Of a DNA stretch of 64,000 nt, positions 13,033-24,084 are shown in pieces. The translations under genes and the position numbers were made by a program. Location of the stretch: NCBI GenBank assembly GCA_026018925.1, contig JAKSZU010000016.1, positions 7,892,940-7,956,939 on the forward strand, given 5' to 3'. How positions within the stretch are numbered: the stretch's first letter is position 1; each line of letters begins with the position of its first letter. Under the pieces are notes generated by a model that saw nothing but the letters and a program-made list of their open reading frames with translations, was not told the origin of the DNA and did no database searches. The DNA comes from Tupaia tana (taxonomy: Eukaryota; Chordata; Mammalia; Scandentia; Tupaiidae).

Positions 13033-14358
13033 TCTATTTTGTTGATGTTTCTCTTCTTGTTCCAACATTAAGAGAGGTTATCTTAAATAATCCACAATAA
13101 TGATGGTTTGCCTATTTCTTCATAATCTTCTTTTTTGTTTATTGTATTTCAAAAGTTAAAATATCAGGTTAATACTCACTTTAACTTACATCTTCCTTTG
13201 TCACTATTTAGTGACTCTCAGTCTGTAGGATGGTTTTTCAACTCAAAGTCAGTGTTCATAATATTAACATACCTACACAACTTTTCTCAGAGTCCATGTT
13301 GTCAGGCATCCCTTCCTTTACTCCTTTGGCTTTTAAGTTTCCTATGTGCTTCTAAAGGTATGTTTCTTGTAAGCAGCATGTAAATAGATTTTATTATTCT
13401 ATTCAACCTGACAATCAGTTTCTGTTAACTGGAGTACTCTGTAAATTTCTATGTGCTGTATTTATTTGCATATATTTATATTTATTACCACTATCTAATT
13501 TTGTGCTTTCTACTTTTCTTTTTAATGTTTCACTTCTTCTCCTTTCTTCCTTTTTTTAAACTATTTTTTCTCATTCTGTTTCCCTCCTCTATTAGTATGA
13601 CAGATAAGCACACTTTTTCTAGATTTTTTATTCCATTTCTCAGGAACTTTAATATGTGAGTAAATTACCAAAGTCTACAGCTAATCAATCATTTTACCGT
13701 TCCCTCCAAAGTTTTGTTCAGTGTTTGTCTACACCCACCCATAGTTACCACATCCTGCAATCTTTAATCTTTTCAAATTCCAGCTCTTCCATCTGCAATT
13801 GCTTTCCTTTTTGTGAGAATGTAGTGACCAGAAACGCAGACAATCTTATGGTGGAAGTATGATCGCTACTATTACCTGAACTGTTGACTTCCCATTAAAG
13901 ACAGGCAGCAATTCCCAGGCTCTATATAACTCAGGTGAAAATAAACAAGATACAGGTTAGTGTCACATAAAACCTTTTAATAGGTAGTGCCTTCCTTCCC
14001 TCCTCACATTTCATATACCGCCACAGAATAGACTGTCAAGATCTGCACTATTGTCCTAAACCATTTTTGAAGTTAGAACAATAAAACCCCATATCTCTCT
14101 ATCATAAGAGAAATAGGTAGATATTCTTCAGCCTCCCCCCCCAAAATAATAAAAAAGTCAGCTTGCCTGGGTGAAAGTTAAAATTATAGAGCAATTTATA
14201 AAGATTTTCTTTCACTATTGTCACATATATAAGGCAAGTTAAATAAGATACAATAAGGTATAAATGAATGCTAGTAAAATTAGGTTAAATTTTAAAGTTT
14301 TGATTTAAAATATTATGTAATAACATGAACATGAAAACTCCTTAATTAAATTAATGTA

Positions 14359-14572
14359 CAGTCATACATTACTTAACAGGGATACATTTTGAGAAGTGCA
14401 TTGTAGGTGATTTTGCCACAGTGTGATTATCACAGAATGAACTCACACAAACTGAGATTATGTAGCCAACTACACACCTAAGCCAAGAGGTATAGCCAAT
14501 TGCTCCCTGCAGGACCCCTGTAAGATATGCAGTCCATCACTGACTGAAACTTCTTTATGTAGGTAGGACCTG
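14359..14572 (+). mobile_element. MER44-like (Tigger) DNA transposon
   Basis: Starts CAGTCATACATTACTTAACA after a TA and contains a relic of the MER44 3' half (TGTAAGATATGCAGTCCATC, ACTGACTGAAACTTC). The match is from memory of the MER44/Tigger7 consensus. Non-autonomous and old. Confidence 0.7.
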
Positions 14573-14589
14573 ATCGTATTTAGAAAACT

Positions 14590-14745
14590 GATGTGGGTTA
14601 TTACCTGTTGCAGATAACGTGTACACTATTCTTAACTGGACGGGTGAGAAATGTATACATGTTGGAATATTCACTTCACAAGCTGAGTGACAAATGTGAT
14701 TGTATGTATAAAAGAAATTGAAATAAAAAATATATTAAAATAAGA
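14590..14745 (+). repeat. Unclassified repeat U1, copy 1
   Basis: Resembles 60,098-60,240 and less clearly 42,660-42,765. Shared tracts are TTATTACC.GTTG, AACGTGTA, AACTGG and, near the 3' end, GTGATTG.ATGTATA followed by an A-rich tail. Polarity suggests a retroposon 3' end. I do not recognise the family. Confidence 0.45.
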
Positions 14746-14759
14746 AAAGAAAACTGATG

Positions 14760-15685
14760 CATAAATAACACACATTATATTTTGGATGAGAAGCTTAAAG
14801 GTTAAAACATGGTAAAGTGTATTTCCTCAGCACTTGGTCTAACAAAAAAGGCACCAGTTTTAATCTATGTAGTAGCAAATTTCTCATAGAAGCTTGATTT
14901 TTTTTAATTCAGTAAGAACATATGAGGACTAAATTACAGATATTTTGAATGAGAAACATTCAGATAAACATGGTTTTATTTTATTAGAATTTCAAAGTTT
15001 TGTGGCTGTCTGGATAGTTTAATGTAGGTGATAAAATAATTAGCTCACTTATTAGGTTTACTTGTCATAAGCAATCAAGTACTGGACCACACTAGCCTAA
15101 AGAATGGCAAGAATCATTGAACTGTACTTTGATAAATATCTATTGAAGAAAACTGATGTCAAAGTACAACGTTAGATTTACAGGATGAAATTCTACAACA
15201 GAATCATTAATAAATGTCAGAAACAATAAAGAAATTATCTAATAATAATACATCTTTGGAGAATCACATTAGTGGCAGTAAAACTATTCTTATTCCATAG
15301 GATTGTAACTCCACAACACATTTTAGGTTTGACTTATGGACTTAAAAAGAAGAAAAAATATATAATTCCTGAACAGAAATGCAGTCAACTTGGTGCTCAG
15401 CCATCAACCCTAATCAAAGGCCACTAATGCTCTTGGTGAAGTAAGCCTTTTGTTGATATTATGGTAATGGTAGAAATGGTCATGCTGACTTTGATGGAGG
15501 AGACACATCATTTCCAAGCAATTATTATGTGACTCTATTAACATTAGGAGAAGAGATAAGCAGAAACTCAGGAAAGATGAATCACCTTTTACCTTTAAAA
15601 TTTTCTGACTTTCAGTAAAGCAAATGTGTTATTCTTGAATGTTTAATCATTCTAACAATCTATAAAGAAACAAAAAGTAATGAAT
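14760..15685. other. Intron sequence without recognisable content
   Basis: AT-rich, with no family recognised. An ancient repeat too diverged to see by eye is possible. Confidence 0.4.
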
Positions 15686-15689
15686 TGTA

Positions 15690-16190
15690 TTATCATGTCA
15701 TCCCCTTCTTTAAAACGTTGCAATTCCTCATCACATCCAAGAAAAACTCAAACTCAGCATAGCCATAGACAGTTTTTCTATCTGATTCCTACCTCATTCT
15801 CTAGCCTCATCTCTTGCTAGTCTTACACTGATCATACACTATTCAGCAAAACAGGACTTAAAATAATGTATGAGTGTATATGTGTATGTGTGTGTGTGTG
15901 TGTGTGTGTGTTTATAGTGTTTTTGCACATACTGCTTCTGCTATACAGAACGCTATTTTCTACACCTTTACCAGAATAACACACACGCATCCTTTAAGAT
16001 TCAGTTTAAGCACCATCCCTTCCATGCTCATGGGATAGAATATCACATCAGTTACCAAACTATATTTCAAAGGTTTCTTTTCCAAGTTTCTTCCCTACAA
16101 CACTGCAAACTCCTTAAGGCAAGGTACTGTATCTTTTATAATCAGAGTCTCATTGCCTAGCACACAGTAATCCATTATATTCATTCCACA
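15690..16190 (+). mobile_element. L2 3' end
   Basis: Contains relics of the L2 3' region (CTTTAAAACGTTGCAATTCC, CAAACTCCTTAAGGCAAGGT, TTGCCTAGCACACAGTAATC). Split by a TG microsatellite. Confidence 0.72.
15874..15911. repeat. (TG)n microsatellite
   Basis: TGTATATGTG leading into about 12 pure TG units. Confidence 0.94.
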
Positions 16191-16397
16191 CATAAACAAA
16201 CTCAGGTCCTAATAAACTAAATTGTTTTCCCAAAATTATAGACCAATTAATGGCAGATTCAATATTAGAATCTAAGACTTCCTTCTCCCAGTTCAATGTT
16301 CTTTCTATGAATGCACCTAAGAACTCAAGCACAGAAGGAATTATGCATTAATATCTATAATGTTAAAGACAGACACAGAGCTAAAATAAATATAAAA

Positions 16398-16660
16398 AGC
16401 AGATGATATAATGGTTTCATTGCTGAACTCCCACCAGTTTGAGTCCTGGATCCAGTGGCTTAAAACTCAGGACAGGTGCACATGCACACGTGTGTGTGTG
16501 CCCAAAACCCAAGAGGAGAATGGAGGAGAAGGGACTGTGGCATGGCTAGTCCTCCTGGGGGCGATTTTGAGCTTTCTGTCTCTCTGTCTCTGTCTGTCTC
16601 TCCAGCGAGCATATGCATCCTATAGCAAAATCTCTCTCAAAAAACAAAACAAAATAAAAA
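16398..16660 (+). mobile_element. tSINE-A, old copy
   Basis: Begins in the head (AGCAGATGATATAATGG). The body and TCTG stretch are clear, ending CATCCTATAGCAAAATCTCT with an A-rich tail. A few head bases are lost. Confidence 0.9.
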
Positions 16661-16762
16661 GAAGATGTAAATCAGTTATAATGTGTTTAATGAGTTTCAA
16701 GGAATATGAAGAGGTGATTAAAAAAAAAAAAAACAGAAACATCAAATATAAGAATTACATTA

Positions 16763-16990
16763 GGGGGCCGGCAGGCGCCATGGTAGTTGGGGCGCTGGAA
16801 TCCCACATGGTTGACCCCGGTTCAAGGCCCAAACTTGGCAGCTTGATTTCTCACTTTCCCTCTTTCTCTCTCTCTCTCTTTCTCTCTCTCACTCTCTCTC
16901 TCTCTCTCACACACACACATACACACACACTCTGTCCCTCTCTGGTCAAATAAAATAAAGTTAAATAAAATTCTTAAAAAAAAAAAAAGA
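16763..16990 (+). mobile_element. tSINE-B with expanded CT/CA region
   Basis: Head GGGGGCCGGCAGGCGCCATGG, CT expansion running into CACACACACATACACACACA, tail GGTCAAATAAAATAAAG. Imperfect TSD AGAATTACAT/AGAATTATAT. Confidence 0.92.
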
Positions 16991-17301
16991 GAATTATATC
17001 AGAATTAGTCCAGTGACATCTACTTCATTTAGGAAATGAAAAAATAAATAAAGTTCGAAATAACTACAATTTTTTATTAAGCAGTAACAAAGTGAAGAAT
17101 AAAATGTGCAACAAAAAATCAGTAAGAGCAAGTCTTTATACAAAGGATAAAATTATATCCCTTAATGAACTAAAGATAAATGGCGAGTATAAACAAATTC
17201 CCCATGTAAAAATAGAAGCTATGAAACATGAAAAAAAAATTGATAGTGTTAAACTCATTAAAACTATACAGAAAAATAAGAGATGACACATATAACATTC
17301 A

Positions 17302-17351
17302 TTCTGTATAACTATGGTCACTCTTCTTCTGTATAACTATGGTCACTCTTC
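17302..17351. repeat. 25-bp tandem duplication
   Basis: CTGTATAACTATGGTCACTC recurs exactly 25 bp apart (17304 and 17329), the two units being identical. Confidence 0.97.
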
Positions 17352-17573
17352 TTGTGCATCTTTTCTGAAACTGTAGCCTTACTAAAGAATTAAAAATTCA
17401 TCGAGCATATAAAAAATCTTGAAAACACTGACTAGGCACAATGTAATTGCTCCTATTTTTTTTTTCTTTTAAATGGTTAAAATGAGGGAAGTAGGATCTG
17501 TGTTTCCCTATGATTCCAAATTCTGGTTCTTAATTGAAAAAGCTGCGAACTATTTTTTAAAACTTCACACACA

Positions 17574-17847
17574 GGTTCCAGCTGGGGTGGCACACACTGC
17601 TAAGATGCTGTGGGCCACAGGCTGGGACCACAGGGAAAACGCAGGTTGGATTCCTGGTCCAACCTGAAGGCTGGGTGCTGTGTAATCCCAGAGACTCAGG
17701 AGGCAAAGGCAGGCGGTTTGAGAACTCATCACTGGCAAGTGCAACATAGCAAGATCCTGTCTCAAAAAGAGCTGGGTGTGGTAGGGCATGCTTAGACTCA
17801 GCCAGCAGGCTAAGGCAGAAGGATAAAGCGTTATCCTAACTAAGAAA
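17574..17847 (+). mobile_element. tRNA-7SL chimeric SINE, apparently with two 7SL units
   Basis: A tRNA-like head with B-box relic (GGTTGGATTCC) is joined near 17669 to a 7SL/Alu-type monomer: GGCTGGGTG, GTAATCCCAGAGACTCAGGA, then CAACATAGCAAGATCCTGTC. A second 7SL-like unit starts GAGCTGGGTGTGGTAGGGCA. The general architecture is that of the tree-shrew Tu type SINEs (from memory). Confidence 0.82.
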
Positions 17848-17852
17848 AGTTC

Positions 17853-18106
17853 AGGAGCAGCGATTGGCATGGTGGTGAAAATGCTAGACTCCCATATATC
17901 CAACCATGGTTCGAGTTCCAGGTCTGGTGATCTGAAAATCATGCTGAGCAAGTGTACATGCATGCCTAAAATTCCAAGAAGTGAAGAGAGGAGAAGGTAC
18001 TGCAGTGTGGCCATCCCCCCGGGGTGATTTTTCACTCCCCCTCTTTCTTTCTCTCTCTGGTGAGTATACAACTATATGACAAAAATCTTAAAAAAATATA
18101 TAAATA
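17853..18106 (+). mobile_element. tSINE-A, old copy
   Basis: Head AGGAGCAGCGATTGGCATGG with B box GGTTCGAGTTCC, shortened C/G palindrome, and degenerate end motif (TATATGACAAAAATCTT). It sits directly after the chimeric SINE. Confidence 0.87.
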
Positions 18107-18448
18107 CAAATTCTTATACTGAATTTTGGTGAGTTAAGAACAAGTTTTTTGTTTGTTTGTCGCTTACATATTCCTGAAGGCTACCTTAGGCAGGCTTGAA
18201 GATAAAAATAAAACAGGGCATGAACACGAATTAACCTGAAATGGATCATGCACCCAAATGTTAAAGATATAAACTTATATTTTTTTTATTTTTTAGAAAG
18301 TATGAGAACAAATCTTCATCTTTTAGCGGGAAAGATTCCTTGGACAGGGCAAAAGAAAAGTACAAAGCCTAAAAGAATACAAGTATTCTTGGACTTTATA
18401 AAAATTTAACATTTTTGCACTTCAAAAATACCATTAAGAAAATTAAAA

Positions 18449-18710
18449 GGGCTGAGCTTAGGTGGTGCAATCCACAGTACGCTGGACTGTGGCAGTGGTG
18501 GAACCCACATGGCTGACCCCAGTGTGGATCTCCAACTGGCCTGAAAACAAGCCAAGTGTGCTTAAAGGCACCCAAATTCCTGAAGAGCTGGAGGGCTGGG
18601 AGAGGGAGCTTCAGAGTGTCGAGGACCTGTCAAGGGTTCTTCCCCCCCTTTGGTTCGTCTCTCATGCATACCCATGTGCTCTCCATCATAAAAACGTAAG
18701 AAAGAAAAGT
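18449..18710 (+). mobile_element. tSINE-C (old, unplaced)
   Basis: Starts GGGCTGAGCTTAGGTGGTGC and contains a head-like segment (CCCACATGGCTGACCCCAGT). The A-rich end follows CATCATAAAAACG. Body unlike tSINE-A or tSINE-B. Confidence 0.55.
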
Positions 18711-18724
18711 AAGACAACCCACAG

Positions 18725-19585
18725 AATATGGAAAAAAAACGTAAAATACCTATATCCAACTAAAAACTTGAATCCAGAATATACAAAGAATTGTTACAAT
18801 TCAATAATTAAATACAATAATTAATCAGTAAAACACAAGCAACCAAATTAAAAATAGGAATTTCACAAATGAAAATATAAAAATGGCCAAGATGTACACC
18901 AACAGATCTTTAAATTTCATTAATGATCATTGAAATCCAAATCAAAACCAAAATGTTACCATACACATACTGGAATGGCTAAAATTAAAAACATGAGAAC
19001 TCTTACTGACGGAAATTGTAAAAACATTACACTTTACAGTTTGTTAGTTCCTTACTTAAATCAATATAAGTTTACTGTATGACCCAGTGACTCCTCTTCC
19101 AAGTGTTAACCCTAGAGAAATCTAATAATATATCCACATAAGATTTGTATATAAGCATTCCCAACAGCTTTATACACTATAGCGAAGAACCAGAACCAGA
19201 CAAAACTAGTGGGTCCACTGTAGATGGATGGCTATACAAACTGTGATATATTCACACAATGGAATACTACTCAGCAATACAAAGGAAATCAACTACTGAT
19301 ACTATGAATGTCAAGATAACTGTGCTAATAAGCAAAAGAAGGCAGACATAGTGTATGATTTCACTTATATTAATAAAAACAATCTCTAATAACCAAAAGC
19401 AGATCTGGCTTGGGGCCGGAGGTAGGAAGGACTGGCTAAGTCAGAGTACAGGAAACTTTACAGGATGACAAAAACGTTCTGTGTCTCGACTGCAATAGTA
19501 CATATGAAAGTCTGTGAGTATGTCAAATCTCATCAAAGTGTACATAATAGTGTATCTTACCTTATAAAAATGATACCTTTTAAAG
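18725..19585 (+). mobile_element. L1 3' fragment
   Basis: ORF2 end with AATGGAATACTACTCAGCAA (the MEYYS.. region), preceded by a relic of the fingerprint ATCCAAATCAAAACCA and followed by 3' UTR. Frames are broken. Confidence 0.85.
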
Positions 19586-19601
19586 CTTGTTAAAACACAC
19601 T

Positions 19602-19848
19602 GAGCCAGCCCCAGACCACAGTGGTTACATACAATGTGGAGGAAGCTGGATCCCACATGGCTGACCATGGTTCAAATTGTAGCTCCAGCAGCTTGAGAAA
19701 CAAATGTGGCACGTGTGCATTTATGCCCAAGATCCTAACAGAATGGAGGAAAAAGGATTATGGTGTGACCAGTCCCCACTGGAGAGTGCTTTCTCTTACT
19801 CTGCTCCCTTGCTGGTGTGTACCCATGCCGTTTGGCATTAATACACAA

Positions 19849-19880
<32 letters not shown>
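19602..19880 (+). mobile_element. tSINE-C/A-like old copy ending in (CA)n
   Basis: Head-like GCCAGCCCCAGACCACAGTGG, B box CATGGTTCAAATTG, and a body relic ATTTATGCCCAAGATCCTAA. The 3' end has become a CA microsatellite (19850-19880). Confidence 0.68.
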
Positions 19881-19882
<2 letters not shown>

Positions 19883-19989
19883 TCCCTAGGTACGGTTAAC
19901 TTTTGTTTAGGATTGATCTGAATAGACCATGAGAACATAGTACACAACAATCTTCTTAAATATTGGGTCATCAATAAAGTCATGATGCA

Positions 19990-20263
19990 TTTTTTTTTTT
20001 TTTTTTTTTGGAGAGGTTTTTCGCTATAGGGCGCGTGCGCTCGCCAGACAGACAGAGAGAGACATAGAGACAGAAAGTGAGAAATCACCCCCCAGGGGGG
20101 ATGGTCACGCCGCAATCCCTTCTCCTCCATTCTCCTCTCGGGATCCTGGGCACGCACGCACACGCGCCCGGCGTGAGTTGTAAGCCACCGGGTCCGAGAC
20201 GCGAACCGCGGTCGACTACGTGGGAGTCCAGCGACATAGCCATTACGCTAACTGCTGGTTCCC
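19990..20263 (-). mobile_element. tSINE-A, young full-length copy
   Basis: Poly(T) 19990-20009, complete body with CpGs largely intact, ends CTGCTGGTTCCC. A 15-bp TSD, TCATGATGCATTTTT, flanks it; this duplicated sequence already contained the poly(T) edge of the neighbouring older SINE. Confidence 0.94.
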
Positions 20264-20273
20264 TCATGATGCA

Positions 20274-20487
20274 TTTTTTAAGAGAGATTTTTGCTACAGG
20301 ATGTGAGTGCTCACTAGAGAGACAGAAGGCAAGAAATCAGCCCCCAGGGGGATGGCCATGCCATAATCCCTTCTCCTTTATTCTCTTGGGATTTTGGGCA
20401 CACACACGCTGCCAGGTCTGGGACTTGAACTGTGGTCAACTGTATGGGAGTCCAGCGATGTAGCCATTACACCATCTGCTGGTCCCC
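20274..20487 (-). mobile_element. tSINE-A, older copy hosting the preceding one
   Basis: Reverse copy with shortened body (GCTGCCAGGTCTGGGACTTG), ending CATCTGCTGGTCCCCC. Its TSD lies in MITE sequence (AGTCATGA on both sides). Confidence 0.88.
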
Positions 20488-20615
20488 CAGTCATGACATA
20501 TTTATGCATATAAAAACATGAAAAAAATACATCATGATTTCCCTGTGAGGGTGCTGTCTCTGTCTCCATCTCCTCCTCTCTCTCAGAAATAAATTTTAAA
20601 ATAAAGGGCGGGGGG

Positions 20616-20870
20616 AAGAGCCAGCAGGTGGTGTGGTGTGGTATCTAAGGCACTGAACTCCCACATGACCAACAGTGGTTCAAGTTGCAGACCTGTGGCT
20701 TGAAAATCACGCTGGGCACCTGTGCATGCGTGCCCAAAATCCCAAGAGAAGAATAGAAAAGAAGGGACTGTGCTGTGGCCATCCCTGCAGGGGGTGATTT
20801 TATACTTTCTCTCTCTCTTTCTCCAGCAAGTGCATGTAACCTGAAGCAAAAATCTTTAAAAAAAAAAAAA
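20616..20870 (+). mobile_element. tSINE-A, old copy
   Basis: Head GAGCCAGCAGGTGGTGTGG with a small internal duplication (GTGTGGTGTGG). Body and C/G palindrome relic (CCCTGCAGGGGG), then A13 tail. Confidence 0.88.
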
Positions 20871-21114
20871 AGAAAAGAAAAAAATTACGAATTTTCAGTG
20901 TGTGTTACAAGTCTGTTACTGATTTAACAAACAGCCTTGTCTAAAGCCAGAAAGACTAAACAGTGTTTACAGTCAAAGCTTCAGAAAATATTAGAGTTAA
21001 TATTGAATAAAAGGACAGAAAGTTGTCAGTGAATGCGATATATTTAAAACACATAAATTAAATCTAAGAAGTAACATTTCCAATTCATATTTAAGGAAAA
21101 ATTAAAACATGTAC

Positions 21115-21262
21115 TAGGCACGTTTCCTGTGCCTCATGCAACCTTCCCAACCCGGGGATGATCCTCCCCATTTCACATACAGGGAAACTCAAGCACAGGG
21201 AGACAAAATAACGTGGTCAGAGTGCCACAGGTAGTAAACTAGAGGATCAACCTGAAGTCTTA
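21115..21262 (-). mobile_element. MIR fragment
   Basis: Reverse MIR core: ATCCTCCCCATTTCACATAC, AGGGAAACTCAAGCACAGGG, then CACAGGTAGTAAACTAG. Confidence 0.8.
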
Positions 21263-21284
21263 ACAACCATGCCGTTCCTCTCAG

Positions 21285-21512
21285 GAGAGAGATGCTGCAG
21301 GCTCAGCGCACCGCACAGTTCACGCTGGAACACGTGCGGCAAGCTGCAAGGCTGGCCGCAGGTTTGGCCTGAAAACATGCGGGGTACACTTGTGTACCCA
21401 AGATCCTGGCATACGGGGGGAAGGGGTTGTGGAGAGATGAAACCAAGTGAAGGTGTTCTCTTTCCTCTCTTTCATGCATACATACCTTATCATGAATTAA
21501 AAAAAAAAGAAA
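21285..21512 (+). mobile_element. tSINE-C (old, unplaced)
   Basis: Contains body relics shared with tSINE-A (GTACCCAAGATCCTGGCATA), TTTCCTCTCTTTCATGCATA and an A-rich tail. The head is hardly recognisable. Confidence 0.45.
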
Positions 21513-22025
21513 AACCATATTCAAATGGTCAATTCAAGATGCATTAAAGTCCTAAATACAAAAGTGTTACAAAAGTCTGAAACAAATAGAAGAAAATCTA
21601 GGAAAATTTCTTTGTAATCTATAGACTTAGAAGGTCTTTTTACTCTCCACAAAGGAGAAAAGCTTAACACATTTAAATACATTAAAATGAAGGATTCTCC
21701 CACCAGAGTGAAAATCAACAAATGATTGACACACTGGGGATTTTTATCCCAAATAAAGCATGAAGCAGAAACTCAAAAAAGATAGGCAAAAGGCATGACC
21801 ATGTCAGACATGGAAAAGGAAAACTAAATAGCTAGAAGAAAGTGAAGAAATGATCAACCCCTCTAGCAAACAATCACAAGATTATTTAACACCTATCGAA
21901 TTAGCAAAACATGGGATGCTGTACAACAATACGAAAGACAAGCCAAGATGCAAGAAAATGGGAATTCTTACACATTGTTGATGAAGGTGAAAACTGATGT
22001 TGCCATTTTAGAAATTCTCTGGCAG

Positions 22026-22152
22026 ATCCCAAGAGGAGAACGGAGAAGGGACTGTGGTGTGGCCATCCACCCCGGGGTGATTTCTCGCTTTCTGTATCTC
22101 TGTCTCTCTCTGTCTTTCTGGTGAGTGCATGTGCCCTATAGCAAAAACCTCT

Positions 22153-22203
<51 letters not shown>

Positions 22204-22219
22204 AAAGAAAGAAAGAAAA
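22026..22219 (+). mobile_element. tSINE-A, 5'-truncated
   Basis: Starts inside the body (ATCCCAAGAGGAGAACGGAG); the whole tRNA head is absent. Ends CCCTATAGCAAAAACCTCTC followed by about 49 A and an A-rich extension. The TSD GAAATTCTCTGGCAG (left) / GAAATTATCTGGCAG (right) proves insertion in truncated form. Confidence 0.93.
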
Positions 22220-22294
22220 AGAAATTATCTGGCAGAAATTAGTGATATTAAATATGTGGTGGCCAACCTAACCTCAACGCCGTGGCTAGATATA

Positions 22295-22374
22295 GTGGGT
22301 TGTCGGAAAAGCCATGACATATTTTTGCATATAGAAAGACAAAGAAAAATGTGATAACTTTTCTAACAGCCCAA
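22295..22374 (+). mobile_element. 80-bp MITE, copy 2 (intact)
   Basis: Exactly 80 bp between two TA dinucleotides. The ends GTGGGTTGTCGGAAAAGCCA and the reverse complement of the 3' end, TTGGGCTGTTAGAAAAGTTA, form an inverted repeat. TA duplication and size are typical of a mariner-derived element such as human MADE1, but the termini differ from MADE1. Confidence 0.82.
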
Positions 22375-23565
22375 TATATCCCCAAACTTCTATAGCCATT
22401 AAAACGTGTAGGAGAATGTTTATTACAGAATTATTCTTATGCCAGAATAAGTCAACCTGGTCACCCATCATTAGTCATTTGCACCTACTGCACACAAGAA
22501 ATACTACACAGCTACAAGGAATGAGCCAACAGCACGTACAGCAGGCTGAGGGGATCTCAGACGACACTAAGGGAAGAAGCAAAACACACAGCCACGTAGC
22601 GGGTACGTAAATGTAAAACACGCAGAGCTACCTAATGTTACTAGGAGAGCAATACAAAGAGAACCTAGATAAAATAATCAGATTGGGCATTGGGAAGGGT
22701 AGAAAGTAAAATGACAGCTGAAATTGGGGATAATAACAAAAACTATTTATAAACCAAATGAGAGTATACCTGTAAATACTACTAAACTAACTTTGCATCT
22801 GAGTTGTGAGACAATCATAGAAACTACTAAATTTGATGGATTATGCATATGTATTAGAAATCCCTTTATCTTAAATGACTCAGCCTTCTCCACAACACAT
22901 TTTGGTTTTAACTATGATAAATTTGAAAATTCATAATGTCTAGTTCTTGCCTGTCACCATCATAAGTAAATGATCTAATGAAAAGACTGAGGTAGGAACC
23001 TGAAAATTTGTAACCTAATCCAAATTAACTCAGTAATGTAACCTTGGCTAAATCATTTTATCTCTGATTCTGCTTGCAAAAAAGGCTTCAGACAACTCTC
23101 CCAAATCTCTACAACTCCAAACTTACTTTACGCTATTTTGTTACTATTTATTCATGTAAAATTATGTCCTCGCTATTCTTCTCTTCCTTTCTCTGCCCCC
23201 CACAAAAACAAATAAAGGCAAAACAAACACATACACAAAATAGGAGTGTCAAAAGAGATTCGGAAAAGTGATAGAGCAATAGAAGTGAATAGCAACTTGG
23301 GTTTAAGGTAGAAAGGAAATAATATTACAACGAGATGGTTCACCGCCTTTCCGAGTCTCCAAAGCAGAGTAAGGCCACTCAAGCCCAGGCGCAGACAATT
23401 CACTAAATGCCACTCCACAAGTTACTGTATCTGTCTGCCATTACCCTTTCTCAAAACACATTTGTTAAAATCTCTTGGAGTCTCTACTTAAAGATCCTAA
23501 ATGTCAGCTTATCTTAATAGTTTTCAGAAAAACAAATAAATTTGGAGCAGTTTATCTTTGTGATT

Positions 23566-23760
23566 CTAGGACACTAGTGGCCTGGTGGTTAAGGTGGTCG
23601 AACCCCATAGGGCTGACCGCGCTGTGCCTATCTGAGCTTGCCAAAAGTCTCAAGAGGAAGAGGAAATGGACAAGGGATTGCAGAGTGACCATGCTTTCCT
23701 GCTTTCTGTCTCTGAGTCTCTGTCTCTCTCTCTCTCTCTGAAATAAAGGACAGAAAGAAA
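23566..23760 (+). mobile_element. tSINE-C (old, unplaced)
   Basis: Head relic (GTGGCCTGGTGGTTAAGGTG), body relic (GGACAAGGGATTGCAGAGTG), TCTG-rich stretch, then GAAATAAAGGACAG. A purine-rich GA tract follows to about 23,825. Confidence 0.65.
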
Positions 23761-24084
23761 ACGAAGGGAGGGAGGGGGAAGGAGAGAAAGGGAAAGAGGG
23801 AGGGGGTTCCAAGTAAGGGAGAAAAGAAAAACAATTTATGATTCCAATAAAATTATGAACTTCTTAATAAGCAAACTAGTTTACACTCTGAGCACTATCT
23901 GCTTGATCAAGAAAGACCAAGTATTCTGTTAGACATGTACACTAAAGACCTTGATAAAGTAAATTAGAATATATTGCAGGTTGACAAAGAGTAGGAACTA
24001 ATATCTAACGTATAATGGTGCTCTATTTTATAAAAAGAGAATTGAATCAAGAATATTTAAAATACCTAAAACTTTGAAATCGGA

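Larger units (their letters stand above)
9600..13870 (-). mobile_element. Long ancient L1 (L1M/HAL1 type), reverse
   Basis: About 4.3 kb including later insertions. Reading left to right it follows reversed L1 order: 3' end (TATAAATGGAATCATGCTGC), ORF2 relics, then tracts such as TTCTTTGATCCATAAGTCAT and TTTCTTGTAAGCAGCATGTA that belong to the ORF2 middle. All frames are broken. tSINE-type elements inserted at 10,412 and 12,768. Subfamily assignment is uncertain. Confidence 0.7.
19963..20550 (+). mobile_element. 80-bp MITE, copy 1, split by two nested SINEs
   Basis: The left half starts TTGGGTCATCAATAAAGTCA after a TA. The right half resumes at 20488 (AGTCATGACATATTTATGCA) and ends near 20550. 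Removing the two tSINE-A insertions and their duplications restores an element of the length and terminal sequence of the copies at 22,295 and 44,944. Confidence 0.7.
21515..22720 (+). mobile_element. Old L1 ORF2/3' fragment
   Basis: ORF2 relics (AACAAATAGAAGAAAATCTA, GGGAATTCTTACACATTGTT) run through later insertions at 22,026 and 22,295 into diverged 3' sequence. The right boundary is uncertain. Confidence 0.65.

Noticed and set aside
12678..13100. Recurrent peptides such as CAQDPERRMEEKGL..GHPPWGVIS found at many positions
   Set aside because: They look like a protein family because they recur, but every instance coincides with a tSINE-A copy. It is the repeat read in one frame, with no gene behind it.
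16411..16953. 180-codon plus-strand frame
   Set aside because: It is the translation of a tSINE-A followed by a tSINE-B, with Leu/Ser and Thr/His runs from the CT and CA repeats.
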